Source of the DNA: Pseudarthrobacter siccitolerans
Lineage (GTDB): Bacteria > Actinomycetota > Actinomycetes > Actinomycetales > Micrococcaceae
Assembly: GCF_001046895.1 (NCBI RefSeq)
Contig: NZ_CAQI01000049.1
Span: 54,087-118,086 of the forward strand
Length of the DNA stretch: 64,000 nt
Direction: 5' to 3'
Shown here: positions 32,527-41,972 of the stretch, one piece after another
How positions within the stretch are numbered: position 1 is the first letter of the stretch
Layout of the letters: each line of letters opens with the position of its first letter
Program-made: the position numbers and the translations under genes
The notes under the pieces: model-generated
Database searches by the model: none
What the model was told of the DNA's origin: nothing
What the model saw: only the letters and a program-made list of their open reading frames with translations

Positions 32527-34002
32527 TTGCTGCAGCGTTGGAAGTCGGCCTCGCTCAGGACGCAACTGGTGGCCATGACCATGGCCCTGCTCATCATTGC
32601 CCTGACGGTGACCGGGGCGGGCACCCTGACCCTGCTTCACAGCTACCTGCAGGGGCAGATGGACGAGAAGCTGTACGCCGCCGTCGACCTGGCGGGCAAG
32701 CAGCGCTCCTTCACGCAGCTCCAGGCGCCGAATCCGTCGGTTCCCACCGACTATTCGTTGATACTTTTTGTCCCCGGCGAGGACCCCTACCCGTTCGGGG
32801 GCGACCCCGAGAAGCATCCGGACATCAACTCCATCAGCGTGGAGCAGGCCCAGGCGCGCGGCGGCGTCCCTTACCAGGTGCGCGGTACCGACGGGGAGAA
32901 CTGGCGGGTCGTTGCGGTAGCAGTGCAGACCAACCAGACCACGGCCGTGGTGGTCATCGGGCTGTCGCTGCAGGACGTGGACGACGTGCTGCAGCACGCC
33001 TCGCTGGTGGTCACCGGAGTTGGCCTGCTGACGCTGCTGCTCGCGTCCCTGATCGCCAGCTGGACCGTGTCGCGTTCCTTCCGGCCGCTGGCGCGGGTGG
33101 AGAAGACTGCAGCCGCCATTGCCGCCGGTGATCTCTCGCGCCGCGTGGAGGTGGAGAATCCCGGTACCGAACTGGGCCGGTTGAGCAGTTCGTTGAATGC
33201 GATGCTCGCCCACATTGAAACGGCGTTCGCTGCCCGCACGGCTTCGGAGGCGAAGATGCGCCGGTTCGCTGCCGACGCCTCGCATGAACTGCGGACCCCG
33301 CTGGTGACTATCCGCGGCTTCTCCGAGCTGTACCGGCACGGAGCCCTGACCACTGACGAAGACGTTGCCACGGCCATGGGAAGGATCGAAAGCGAAGCCA
33401 AGCGCATGGGCTCCATGGTGGAGGACCTGTTGCTGCTGGCCCGCCTCGATGAGCAACGGCCGTTGCAGCAAAAGCCCGTGGACCTCCAGCTGATCGCCCA
33501 CGATTCGGTGGTGGATACGCAGGCGAGTTCCCGTTCACGGGTCATTTCCCTGGTGGGGCTCGACGGCGGCCCTGCAGCTCCCGCGCCTGTGCTGGGTGAC
33601 GAGGCCAAACTCCGGCAGGTGGTAGGCAACCTGGTGGGCAACGCCCTGCGGTACACGCCCGAGGACACCCCCATCGAGCTGGCCGTTGGTGTCCGTTCCT
33701 CCGCGGACGGGCACGAGCGGTCCGTTATCGAGGTCCGGGACCACGGGCCGGGGATCTCGGAGGAAGATGCCTCCAAGGTTTTCGAACGCTTCTACCGTGC
33801 AGACACGTCCCGCACGCGGGAGACGGGCGGCAGCGGGCTGGGCCTGGCCATCGTGGCGGCCATTGTGGGATCCCATGGCGGCTCGGTCCGGGTGGAGAAT
33901 ACCGACGGCGGCGGGGCCACGCTGGTGGTCAGCCTTCCGAAGCGCGAGGACGTGCCGCTGGAGGCCAAAGCCGAGGGCAGCGACGAGGTTATCCACATGT
34001 AG
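32527..34002 (+). CDS. membrane sensor histidine kinase
   Basis: A 491-residue kinase partner of the upstream response regulator. A cytoplasmic N-terminal tail leads to TM1 (about 13-33), an extracellular sensor region of about 130 residues, TM2 near 157-179, then HAMP, the HisKA box ADASHELRTPLVTIRGFSEL (phospho-His), and a HATPase domain with NALRYTPEDTP (N box), VRDHGPGISEEDASKVFERF (G1/F) and GGSGLGLAIVAAIV (G2). The start is TTG 32527, two bases after the regulator stop, consistent with translational coupling. The sensor domain does not match a ligand family I recognise. Confidence 0.94.
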   Translation: MLQRWKSASLRTQLVAMTMALLIIALTVTGAGTLTLLHSYLQGQMDEKLYAAVDLAGKQRSFTQLQAPNPSVPTDYSLILFVPGEDPYPFGGDPEKHPDINSISVEQAQARGGVPYQVRGTDGENWRVVAVAVQTNQTTAVVVIGLSLQDVDDVLQHASLVVTGVGLLTLLLASLIASWTVSRSFRPLARVEKTAAAIAAGDLSRRVEVENPGTELGRLSSSLNAMLAHIETAFAARTASEAKMRRFAADASHELRTPLVTIRGFSELYRHGALTTDEDVATAMGRIESEAKRMGSMVEDLLLLARLDEQRPLQQKPVDLQLIAHDSVVDTQASSRSRVISLVGLDGGPAAPAPVLGDEAKLRQVVGNLVGNALRYTPEDTPIELAVGVRSSADGHERSVIEVRDHGPGISEEDASKVFERFYRADTSRTRETGGSGLGLAIVAAIVGSHGGSVRVENTDGGGATLVVSLPKREDVPLEAKAEGSDEVIHM

Positions 34003-34109
34003 GTTCCGGCCGTGGCCCCGGGACGGGGCGCTTCCGTAGGCTCGTTGCAGTTGCCCGGACCAGCCGGGCATGGGAGCGAACGCTGCCCGCTACTGCGAAA
34101 GGCATTGCC

Positions 34110-34397
34110 ATGAGCATCATCTCCGTCGATACCGAACTCCTGCAGCTCAAGTCGGCCAACGTCCAGGCCACGGTGGACCGGATCAGCGCGGACGTCCAGG
34201 CCATGAAACGGGGACTGGATGAGCTCCAGGGATCCTGGCGCGGATCAGCCGCCACCAACTTCCAGGCGCTTGTTACGGAATGGACCATCACCCAGGGCAG
34301 GGTGGAGGCATCGCTGGCGTCCATCAATATGGCGCTGGCGTCGGCGGCGGCCACCTACGCCCAGGCAGAGCAGGGCAACACTCAGCGGTTTAGCTAG
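34110..34397 (+). CDS. WXG100 (ESAT-6/EsxA-like) protein
   Basis: A 95-residue helical-hairpin protein of the WXG100 family. The turn motif is GSWRGSAATNFQ with W-R-G at residues 43-45, flanked by two amphipathic helices (QLKSANVQATVDRISADVQ and FQALVTEWTITQGRVEASL). Such proteins are normally substrates of a type VII (ESX) secretion system, for which no gene lies in this window. A near-perfect ribosome binding site is not obvious (GCGAAAGG is close). It ends 13 bases before the stop of the convergent RNase H gene. Confidence 0.92.
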   Translation: MSIISVDTELLQLKSANVQATVDRISADVQAMKRGLDELQGSWRGSAATNFQALVTEWTITQGRVEASLASINMALASAAATYAQAEQGNTQRFS

Positions 34398-34409
34398 GCC
34401 GCACGATTC

Positions 34410-35564
34410 TCAGGCCTCGGGCGTGCCCTGGTGGAACCGCAGCCGCCAGCGCTCACCGTCGAGCACCCACAGCGAGCTTCGGAGCGTTGTGCCGGAGCGC
34501 GCGAAATTCCGGTAGGTCAGCAGGACGGCGCCGGGGCCAATACGGTCGGAGCCGAGGATTTCGATATCGGTCCGCTCGCCTGGATCTTCTTCCAGTGCCA
34601 TCATCATGGCGTCCCGGGTCCAGACCCGGCCGGAGCTGCCGATTTCCAGGAAGTCAGGGTGCAGGAGGACGGCCGTCCTGCCCATATCCCCGCGGACCAG
34701 GGGGCCCAGCAGCTCCCGCTCCAGCTCTTCCACCAACGCCTCCGGCGGAGCGGTTTCGGCCTGGCCGGAGGCACCGTCGAGGTCAAAAGCCCCCTCACCG
34801 AGCTGCGCGAAGTCCAACTGGGTAAAGTCCTGCTGGCTGGGGTCCTGCTGGCTGGGGTCCTGCTGGCTGGGGTCCTGCTGGCTGGAGCCGTGCCGGCCCG
34901 CGCCATGGCGGGGAAGGACCGGTTCCGGGCTCTTCCGCTCCGGGGCATCCCATTGAGTCAGCTCCTGCCCGGTCACTTCCTGGTGGGACAGCTCCTGCTG
35001 GCTGAAGAGGTCGTCCTCACGGGGTACTGCTGCCGGCGGTTGACCAGTGGCCGGAGCGCCGCCGGCGGCGCGGGCTCCCGAACCGCCGGGGTGGTGTGCG
35101 CCGGGAAAGCCGGGGCCTGAGCGGGCGGCCACACCCTGTTGGTAAGCCGTGGCGGCAGCCCGGGCCCGCTCATCGGCAGCTTCGTTCAGGTGGTGCCCGG
35201 CGTGCCCCTTGACCCATTCGAACCTGTATTTGCGCCCTGCCAGTTCCCGGTCCAGTTCCTTGAGCAGGTCAACGTTCAGTACGGGCTTGCCGTCGGCCTT
35301 CCGCCAGCCCTTGCGCTTCCAGCCCGGCATCCACTTGGTAATCGAGTTGATGACGTACTGGCTGTCACAGAGGATGTGCAGGTCCTCGCCGGGAAGGTGC
35401 GCAGTGGCCCGCAACAGATCCAGGACAGCCATCAGTTCGCCCTGGTTGTTGGTGCCGTGCGGCCATCCGCCTGCGCGCCAGCAGTCGTCATCCACATACC
35501 AGGCCCAACCTGCGGGGCCCGGATTTCCCAAGGCCGAACCGTCGGCCGCTGCTGTAATCGTCAC
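34410..35564 (-). CDS. RNase HI fused to a SnoaL/DUF4440-like C-terminal domain
   Basis: A 384-residue two-domain protein. The N-terminal RNase HI domain (about 1-140) carries the full D-E-D-D active site: AAADGS, NNQGELMAVL, LHILCDSQYVINSI, HLNEAADERARAAA. A low-complexity linker (about 150-275) contains four tandem 5-residue SQQDP-type repeats (34827-34886). The C-terminal about 110 residues (LGPLVRGDMGRTAVLLHPDFLEIGSSGRVWTRDAMM...VLLTYRNFARSGTTLRSSLWVL) look like a SnoaL/DUF4440 alpha+beta barrel. It degrades RNA in RNA-DNA hybrids; the extra domain's role is unknown. The start GTG 35564 is chosen because the longer frame adds a non-family segment. Confidence 0.88.
   Translation of the reverse strand: MTITAAADGSALGNPGPAGWAWYVDDDCWRAGGWPHGTNNQGELMAVLDLLRATAHLPGEDLHILCDSQYVINSITKWMPGWKRKGWRKADGKPVLNVDLLKELDRELAGRKYRFEWVKGHAGHHLNEAADERARAAATAYQQGVAARSGPGFPGAHHPGGSGARAAGGAPATGQPPAAVPREDDLFSQQELSHQEVTGQELTQWDAPERKSPEPVLPRHGAGRHGSSQQDPSQQDPSQQDPSQQDFTQLDFAQLGEGAFDLDGASGQAETAPPEALVEELERELLGPLVRGDMGRTAVLLHPDFLEIGSSGRVWTRDAMMMALEEDPGERTDIEILGSDRIGPGAVLLTYRNFARSGTTLRSSLWVLDGERWRLRFHQGTPEA
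34827..34886. repeat. four tandem 15-bp repeats within RNase H gene
   Basis: Unit GTCCTGCTGGCTGGG occurs three times exactly (34827-34871) and a fourth time with a single change at its last base (34872-34886). It encodes the SQQDP repeats in the interdomain linker, a likely site of slipped-strand copy-number change. Confidence 0.95.
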
Positions 35565-35689
35565 CGGTCCATCCTGCCAGAAGACACCGACAAAGCGGTG
35601 CCCCGACCTTCCCCCGCGCCCGGGCCGCTGCTGCATCGGTGGCTGCGCTGGTGGCAGAAGGAGCAATGAAAGGAGCAGTGGAAGTCTCA

Positions 35690-35703
35690 GGAAAGCGTTT
35701 ACC
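35690..35703. promoter_or_regulatory. LacI-family operator-like site (upstream)
   Basis: GGAAAGCGTTTACC resembles the CG-centred inverted operators of LacI-type sugar regulators, with arms that are nearly symmetrical. Its centre is 65 bases upstream of a second such site at 35754-35769, with the candidate promoter between them. Confidence 0.5.
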
Positions 35704-35711
35704 GAAATCCC

Positions 35712-35741
35712 TTGACGGAGGTATCCGTACACCGGCACAAT
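35712..35741 (+). promoter_or_regulatory. candidate promoter of sugar-binding protein gene
   Basis: A TTGACG box at 35712-35717 and CACAAT at 35736-35741 are spaced by 18 bases. It lies between the two LacI-like operators and 102 bases upstream of the start codon. Confidence 0.5.
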
Positions 35742-35753
35742 CGGATGTCATAC

Positions 35754-35769
35754 GAGAAAGCGTTTTCTC
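35754..35769. promoter_or_regulatory. LacI-family operator-like site (downstream)
   Basis: GAGAAAGCGTTTTCTC is a near-perfect inverted repeat with central CG, a typical LacI-family operator, located just downstream of the -10 box of the sugar-binding-protein promoter where it would block transcription initiation. Confidence 0.65.
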
Positions 35770-35843
35770 TCACACTCCGAGCAGGCGAAGAGGCCAGCTG
35801 TGAGAGGAGACTGCGTGCTCACCAGGACAAGGAAGGTATATCA

Positions 35844-37154
35844 ATGACGATTCCAACCGGCAGGCGGAAGAAATTCCAGCTCGGTGCAGTGGCTGTGGCC
35901 CTTTCCCTCCTCGGAACGGGCTGCGGCGCGTCCGGCGGTTCCAGCAACAATGAGGAAGTCACTCTGCGGTTTGCGTGGTGGGGCAATGAGTACCTCAATG
36001 CGCAGACCGAAAAGGTCATTGACGCTTTCGAAGCCGAACACCCGAACATCAAGATTGAGTCCGAGCCTGGCGAGTGGGCCAGCTACTGGGACAAGCTCGC
36101 CACCAAGACTGCTGCGAACGACGCACCCGATGTCATCCAGATGGACCAGAAGTACATCGCCGAATACGGCGGACGCGGAGCCCTCCTGGACCTGTCCAAG
36201 CAGGAGGGAATCGATACCTCCAAGCTGGACAAGGAGGGCTTGGCTTCCGGCCAGTACGAGGACGCCCAGTACGGCATCAGCACAGGGCAGAATGCCTACG
36301 TCATCATGGCCAACACCAAAGTCTTCGAGGCAGCGGGCGTTCCCCTCCCGGATGACACGAAGTGGACCTGGGATGACTTCATGGCCACGGCCGCCAAGAT
36401 CAGCGCCTCCGGCGATGGCAAGAACTACGGCGCAGCCTACGGCACCAACGAAGCTGACCTGATCATCTGGCTGCGGCAGCACGGTGAGAACCTCTATTCA
36501 GAGGACGGCAAGCTGGACTTTGAAACGTCAACGGCTGCTTCCTTCTGGGAACGCCTCAAGGAACAGCGTGACTTGAAGGCCAGCCCGCCGGCCACCGTCG
36601 CCACGGAAGACGCCGGCGCGGGGCTGGAGGAAAGTCTGTTCGGCACCAACAGGGTTGGCATGGCCTGGTGGTGGACCAATCAGCTCGGCTCCCTCGAGGC
36701 TACTACCGGCAGCAGTATTAAGATGCTCCGGGCACCCAGCACGGAGGGCTCTGCGGCTGAGAACGGCATGTACTACAAGCCCAGCATGTTCTGGTCCGCA
36801 TCCTCCCGCACAAAGCACCCGGAAGCCGCCGCCACGTTCATCAACTACCTGGCCAACAGCCCCGAAGCCGGAGCGATCCTGATGACTGACCGCGGTGTCC
36901 CCACCAATTCGGAGATCGTCGAAAGCATCAGGGCCACCCTCAAGCCTGCGGACACTACGGTGGTCGGCTTCCTGAAGGATCTCGGCACGGACATCAAGGA
37001 TGCTCCGCCGGTTCCCCCGGTGGGTGCCGGCAGCGTGCAGAACGTCATCAAGCGGTACACCGACGAAGTCCTTTATGACCGCCTGACGCCGCAGGCAGCT
37101 GCCGACGCGTTCAAAAAGGAAGTTGAAGGAATGCTGGCCAGCGCAAGGAAGTAA
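35844..37154 (+). CDS. ABC-type sugar-binding lipoprotein (family 1 solute-binding protein)
   Basis: A 436-residue extracellular lipoprotein. Residues 1-20 form a lipoprotein signal peptide with the lipobox LGTGC (Cys27), followed by a Gly/Ser spacer; residues about 40-430 show the family-1 solute-binding fold, e.g. LRFAWWGNEYLNAQTEKVIDAFEAEHP, GEWASYWDKLATKTAANDAPDVIQMD, GQNAYVIMANTKVFEAAG and YYKPSMFWSASSRTKHPEAAATFINYL. No permease or ATPase gene adjoins it, so it depends on a transporter encoded elsewhere. ATG 35844 follows GGAAGG. LacI-type operators upstream suggest sugar induction. Confidence 0.93.
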   Translation: MTIPTGRRKKFQLGAVAVALSLLGTGCGASGGSSNNEEVTLRFAWWGNEYLNAQTEKVIDAFEAEHPNIKIESEPGEWASYWDKLATKTAANDAPDVIQMDQKYIAEYGGRGALLDLSKQEGIDTSKLDKEGLASGQYEDAQYGISTGQNAYVIMANTKVFEAAGVPLPDDTKWTWDDFMATAAKISASGDGKNYGAAYGTNEADLIIWLRQHGENLYSEDGKLDFETSTAASFWERLKEQRDLKASPPATVATEDAGAGLEESLFGTNRVGMAWWWTNQLGSLEATTGSSIKMLRAPSTEGSAAENGMYYKPSMFWSASSRTKHPEAAATFINYLANSPEAGAILMTDRGVPTNSEIVESIRATLKPADTTVVGFLKDLGTDIKDAPPVPPVGAGSVQNVIKRYTDEVLYDRLTPQAAADAFKKEVEGMLASARK

Positions 37155-37172
37155 ACTCCTGCTGGACACAAC

Positions 37173-37206
37173 AAATGCGGCCCCCTCCAAGGAGGGGGCC
37201 GCATTT
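37173..37206. terminator. bidirectional terminator between sugar-binding gene and groEL
   Basis: A 16-base perfect inverted repeat (37173-37188 with 37191-37206) separated by AA. It lies 18 bases after the plus-strand gene and 34 bases after the minus-strand groEL stop; A and T runs flank it on both sides. Confidence 0.9.
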
Positions 37207-37240
37207 AGGTATTCGCGGGACCAGGTCCGGCAGGAAGGGC

Positions 37241-38869
<1,629 letters not shown>

Positions 38870-39045
38870 AACGGCAGTAGTCCTTTCGGGACAGTCGTTA
38901 AGAATGAACCTTCGCTGCAGTGCCCGCGACGGACGATCCTTCACCTTCGGCCTCTGTATGCCTCCGGCTGGGGATCTCACTCCAGTTAGGTGTTTCTTCG
39001 CTCCTCGACCGGTGCACCGCGCCGCGGGCCGGAACCAGCTTTGCT

Positions 39046-39072
39046 TTAGCAGTCGGTACGTCAGAGTGCTAA
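39046..39072. promoter_or_regulatory. CIRCE element (proximal) upstream of groEL
   Basis: TTAGCAGTC, nine bases, GAGTGCTAA: matches the HrcA-binding CIRCE consensus (TTAGCACTC-N9-GAGTGCTAA) at all but one position. It is 177 bases upstream of the groEL start. Confidence 0.9.
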
Positions 39073-39080
39073 CTCAATAA

Positions 39081-39107
39081 TTAGCACTCCCCACGTGAGA
39101 GTGCAAG
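39081..39107. promoter_or_regulatory. CIRCE element (distal) upstream of groEL, overlapping -35
   Basis: TTAGCACTC, nine bases, GAGTGCAAG: full left arm and seven of nine in the right arm. On the minus strand the TTGCAC at 39106-39101 is a good -35 box, and TAATTA 17 bases later falls between the two CIRCE sites, so HrcA would cover the promoter. Confidence 0.85.
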
Positions 39108-39149
39108 CGAATAAGACCCTGCTTTGCCCCGTTTAGCCGACGGCGAAGC

Positions 39150-40430
39150 TCAGCCCGCTGCCCGTCCGGCGGTCTCCCGGCCGCTGGGCGCCGGGTTGTT
39201 GTCAGCCCCGTAGGTGTAGACGGTGAAGGTGGCGCTGGTGATGTCCCCGTTGGTGTCAAAGGCAATCGGGCCGGATTCGCCGTCGTAATTAATATCGGGG
39301 CGGGTCATCAGCCCTGCCCGGCAGTCCTTATAGGTAACGCAGGCTTCGGCAGCCGGTGCCCCGGCGGATCCTTCCACCGCTCCGCCGGAGGCAGCAATGA
39401 GGTTGGCGGCGATGGAGCGGCCCGCGTCATCCTGCGCGCGGGCGGCGGCGAGGGCAGCAACGGTCACGGCGTCATAGGCCTCTGCGGCGAACGATACGTC
39501 CTTCAGACCTTGGTCCACCGTGAGCAGCCTGGCCTGGAAGTCGGCATCGGGAAGCTGCCCGGCAACCACCGCGCGGGCGCCGTCGAGGAACTTCGCGGGC
39601 AGGCGGGAACCGTAGCGCGCGAAGGCGCCGTCGCTGAGGATGATCCGCTTCCCGTCCACGCCGGCATTGGCCAGTTCAGCCAGGGCGCCCTGGGCACCGT
39701 CCCGGGCGATGACAATAACCGCATCCGCGGCGGCCTTCTCCAAGGCAGCGGCGGCAATGCCCGCCCCGCCCGGCGAGAAATCGGCGGTAGCAGCCACTTT
39801 CATTCCGGCCTGTTCAGCAGCGGTGGCGACGGCGCCTGAAACGTCAGTGCCATAGGAGCCTTCCTGGCGCAGCACCGCCACGGTGGCGGCGCCGGCGTCC
39901 TTGGCGAGCTTCGCGAGGACGGGGCCCTGCGCGACGTCGGCAGCTGCGGTCCGGAAGTAGTAGCCGCCGCTGTTGGAGGTGCTGAGGCCGGCAGCCGTGT
40001 TGGCCGGTGAGATCAGCGGGGTCCGGGCGCGGGAGAGGATGTCGATGGCAGCCTCGGCGTGGCCGGAATCCGTGGGGCCGATAACAACGTCAGCCTTTGC
40101 GGCCACGAGTGCCTGGGCCTGCCCGGCCGCATCCTGCCCGGTTTGGGAAGGGAGGAGTTCCACCGGCTTGCCTTTGTGGCCGCCGGCGGCGTTGATCTCC
40201 TGCAAGGCGAGCTTGACGGCAGCCAGCTGGGGTGCGTTCAGGAAGGCGTTATCCCCGGTGCTGTCCAGGATCAGCCCGACCCGCAGGGTGCCGTCCCCGG
40301 ACGCCTCCGCCGGTTCCACCCGGGCGTTGCCGGTGACACCGGAGCAGGCGGTCAGGGCGAGGGTTGAGCAGGCGGCAGCTGTGATGAGCGTCCGGCGGAT
40401 GGCCGCGGGACGAAGGAGAGTTCTGTTCAC
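39150..40430 (-). CDS. periplasmic-binding-type lipoprotein (LivJ/LivK-like)
   Basis: A 426-residue exported lipoprotein: signal peptide with lipobox LTACSG (Cys29), then a Peripla_BP_6 fold: LRVGLILDSTGDNAFLNAPQLAAVKLALQEINAAGGHKGKPVELL, ADVVIGPTDSGHAEAAIDIL, TPLISPANTAAGL and ALTVAALAAARA. This is the extracellular receptor type for branched-chain amino acids or amides in Liv-type ABC importers, but no permease or ATPase genes follow it. The start is GTG 40430, overlapping the stop of the cold-shock gene by GTGA. The C-terminus with the tail GADNNPAPSGRETAGRAAG is slightly extended. Confidence 0.9.
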   Translation of the reverse strand: MNRTLLRPAAIRRTLITAAACSTLALTACSGVTGNARVEPAEASGDGTLRVGLILDSTGDNAFLNAPQLAAVKLALQEINAAGGHKGKPVELLPSQTGQDAAGQAQALVAAKADVVIGPTDSGHAEAAIDILSRARTPLISPANTAAGLSTSNSGGYYFRTAAADVAQGPVLAKLAKDAGAATVAVLRQEGSYGTDVSGAVATAAEQAGMKVAATADFSPGGAGIAAAALEKAAADAVIVIARDGAQGALAELANAGVDGKRIILSDGAFARYGSRLPAKFLDGARAVVAGQLPDADFQARLLTVDQGLKDVSFAAEAYDAVTVAALAAARAQDDAGRSIAANLIAASGGAVEGSAGAPAAEACVTYKDCRAGLMTRPDINYDGESGPIAFDTNGDITSATFTVYTYGADNNPAPSGRETAGRAAG

Positions 40431-40633
40431 CCGGCCGGCCGGACGCTTTCGGCCTGCGGGCCCTTCTCGCCTTCGCCGACTTCCAGCTCCACGCGCTGGC
40501 CTTCGTCGAGGGCACGGTAGCCTTCGCCCTGGATTGCGGACCAGTGGACAAAGATGTCATCACCCGTGCCGTCCACGGTGATGAAGCCGTAGCCTTTTTC
40601 CGCGTTGAACCATTTGACGGTTCCCAGTGCCAT
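40427..40633 (-). CDS. CspA-family cold shock protein
   Basis: A 68-residue single-domain cold shock protein: MALGTVKWFNAEKGYGFITVDG (RNP1-like) and DIFVHWSAIQ (RNP2-like), then GQRVELEVGEGEKGPQAESV. It is an OB-fold RNA chaperone binding single strands. The ATG at 40633 is chosen at the conserved MA-GTVKWF; the longer frame to 40726 is not conserved. The stop TGA overlaps the GTG start of the downstream binding-protein gene (GTGA), an unusual coupling of a Csp with a lipoprotein gene. Confidence 0.93.
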   Translation of the reverse strand: MALGTVKWFNAEKGYGFITVDGTGDDIFVHWSAIQGEGYRALDEGQRVELEVGEGEKGPQAESVRPAG

Positions 40634-40823
40634 GTCCGACCACTCTTTCCGTTGCGTCCGGGCGTCCACACCGCTGTGTTCCGGGTGGCCCGGACCGAAC
40701 CTGAAAATCACTCTAGCCAACTCCACGCCGGCGGGACGGGACGGCTCCCGGGCGGGCAGTAATAGTTATTCAGGCGTAACAGCCGGGACGGCGCGCTGTT
40801 TACCGGTAAAACCAGGTGCTGTT

Positions 40824-41462
40824 CTACCGGTAGCCGGGGCCCAGCACCACAACCAGGGGCACCTGGAATTCGGTGCTGTTCACCAGCGTGGGGATGCCGA
40901 GGAGCTCCGACAGGGCCTGGGCGCTGGCGAGCTGGCCGGCACCCGAATAGAAGATGATAGAGGTTTGCTGCGGTGAACCGGCCCAGTTGCCCACCTGCCC
41001 CAGCGTCCAGCCGTCAGCCTGGAGCGTACCGCCCACCCGGCTGGCCAGGCCTGCAGTGCCCGCGGCGTTGTAGACGGCAACGGGCTGCGCCTTGTTAATG
41101 ACTGCCGGGGCCTCGGAAGATGCGGTCGGTTCGGGCTCGGGCTCGGCGCTGGGTTCCGGTTCAGCCGGGGCGGACGGCTGCGCCTCAGCGGAGGGGGATG
41201 CGTCCGGAGTCGCCGAGGGGGTGGAGCCGGTGCCGGCCAGCGGCGTTGCCTCCTGGCTGACTGACGCCTGGCTGCCGGCGGTGTTGAACCCGAGTTTGGG
41301 AAGGATCAGGAAGGACACCAGTCCGATGACCAGTGCGGCTACGCCTACAGCGAGGATCGGCCACAGCCGCACCCGTGTTGGGCCCGAAGCCGTACGGTGG
41401 ACACCTTGTCGCGAAGCAGACTCCGGGACCTTGTCGAATTCATCGCGGGCGTATCTGGTCAT
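40824..41462 (-). CDS. LytR_C-domain protein, membrane-anchored
   Basis: A 212-residue protein with a short cytosolic N-terminus, one transmembrane helix (about 30-52: WPILAVGVAALVIGLVSFLIL), a long Ser/Pro/Glu-rich linker (about 60-115, with PSAEPEPEP repeats), and a C-terminal LytR_C domain (NKAQPVAVYNAAGTAGLASRVGGTLQADGW...). LytR_C domains occur on LCP ligases, but this protein lacks the LCP catalytic domain. It presumably acts outside the membrane in cell-wall polymer metabolism. The start ATG 41462 has AAGGA upstream; ATG 41474 is an alternative. Confidence 0.85.
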   Translation of the reverse strand: MTRYARDEFDKVPESASRQGVHRTASGPTRVRLWPILAVGVAALVIGLVSFLILPKLGFNTAGSQASVSQEATPLAGTGSTPSATPDASPSAEAQPSAPAEPEPSAEPEPEPTASSEAPAVINKAQPVAVYNAAGTAGLASRVGGTLQADGWTLGQVGNWAGSPQQTSIIFYSGAGQLASAQALSELLGIPTLVNSTEFQVPLVVVLGPGYR

Positions 41463-41513
41463 GGTGGATGACATCCTTGTTGGTTTGCTGCTGGAGGGGA
41501 CAGCGCGAGCGTC

Positions 41514-41843
41514 TTACGCGTCGGACCCCAGGCGCCGTGCGGTACGTGCACGCTGGCGCGACGTACGTAGTCTACGCAATCGCTTGACCAGCATGGGATC
41601 ATGGGCCAGCGCATCCTCGGTGTCAATGAGGGCATTCAGCAGCTGGTAATAGTGGGTTGCGGACAGGTCGAAGAGCTCCCGGATGGCCTGTTCCTTGGCG
41701 CCGGCGTACTTCCACCACTGCCGCTCCAGCGCCAGCATCTGCTGCTCCCGCTCGCTCAACGGCGAGTCACGCAGCGTGAAATCGGCCAGGAGCGGGTGCT
41801 GTGGTTCCTGCTCCGGCAGGTGCTCCCGAGCTGGCTCCGCCAC
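41514..41843 (-). CDS. DUF3263 domain protein
   Basis: A 109-residue, entirely helical protein. The DUF3263 core LSEREQQMLALERQWWKYAGAKEQAIRELF..TRYYQLLNALID is the most conserved part. Members are actinobacterial, with an HTH-like layout resembling a compact sigma-factor region, but no function is known. It is 39 bases upstream of the LytR_C gene in the same direction, a conserved neighbourhood in related genomes as far as I recall, so the two may form an operon. Confidence 0.87.
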   Translation of the reverse strand: MAEPAREHLPEQEPQHPLLADFTLRDSPLSEREQQMLALERQWWKYAGAKEQAIRELFDLSATHYYQLLNALIDTEDALAHDPMLVKRLRRLRTSRQRARTARRLGSDA

Positions 41844-41972
41844 TGCACACTCCTCCTGCTGGTTGCGAAAATTGTCTGACCCCCATGCTACGGGCGAATA
41901 ACACCAATGTCATTTGGAGCGACGGGCGGATCAGGCTCCTTGGCCGGAGGCGGCCCCTGCAAGAATGGGACG

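Noticed and set aside
33989..33997. Perfect DnaA-box sequence near the end of the kinase gene
   Set aside because: It is inside coding sequence, with no second box nearby; a single 9-mer is expected by chance in 64 kb.
40799..40810. Palindrome TTTACCGGTAAA downstream of the LytR_C gene
   Set aside because: Only 12 bases, in a short gap, with no promoter sign; it may be chance and I see no regulator to link it to.
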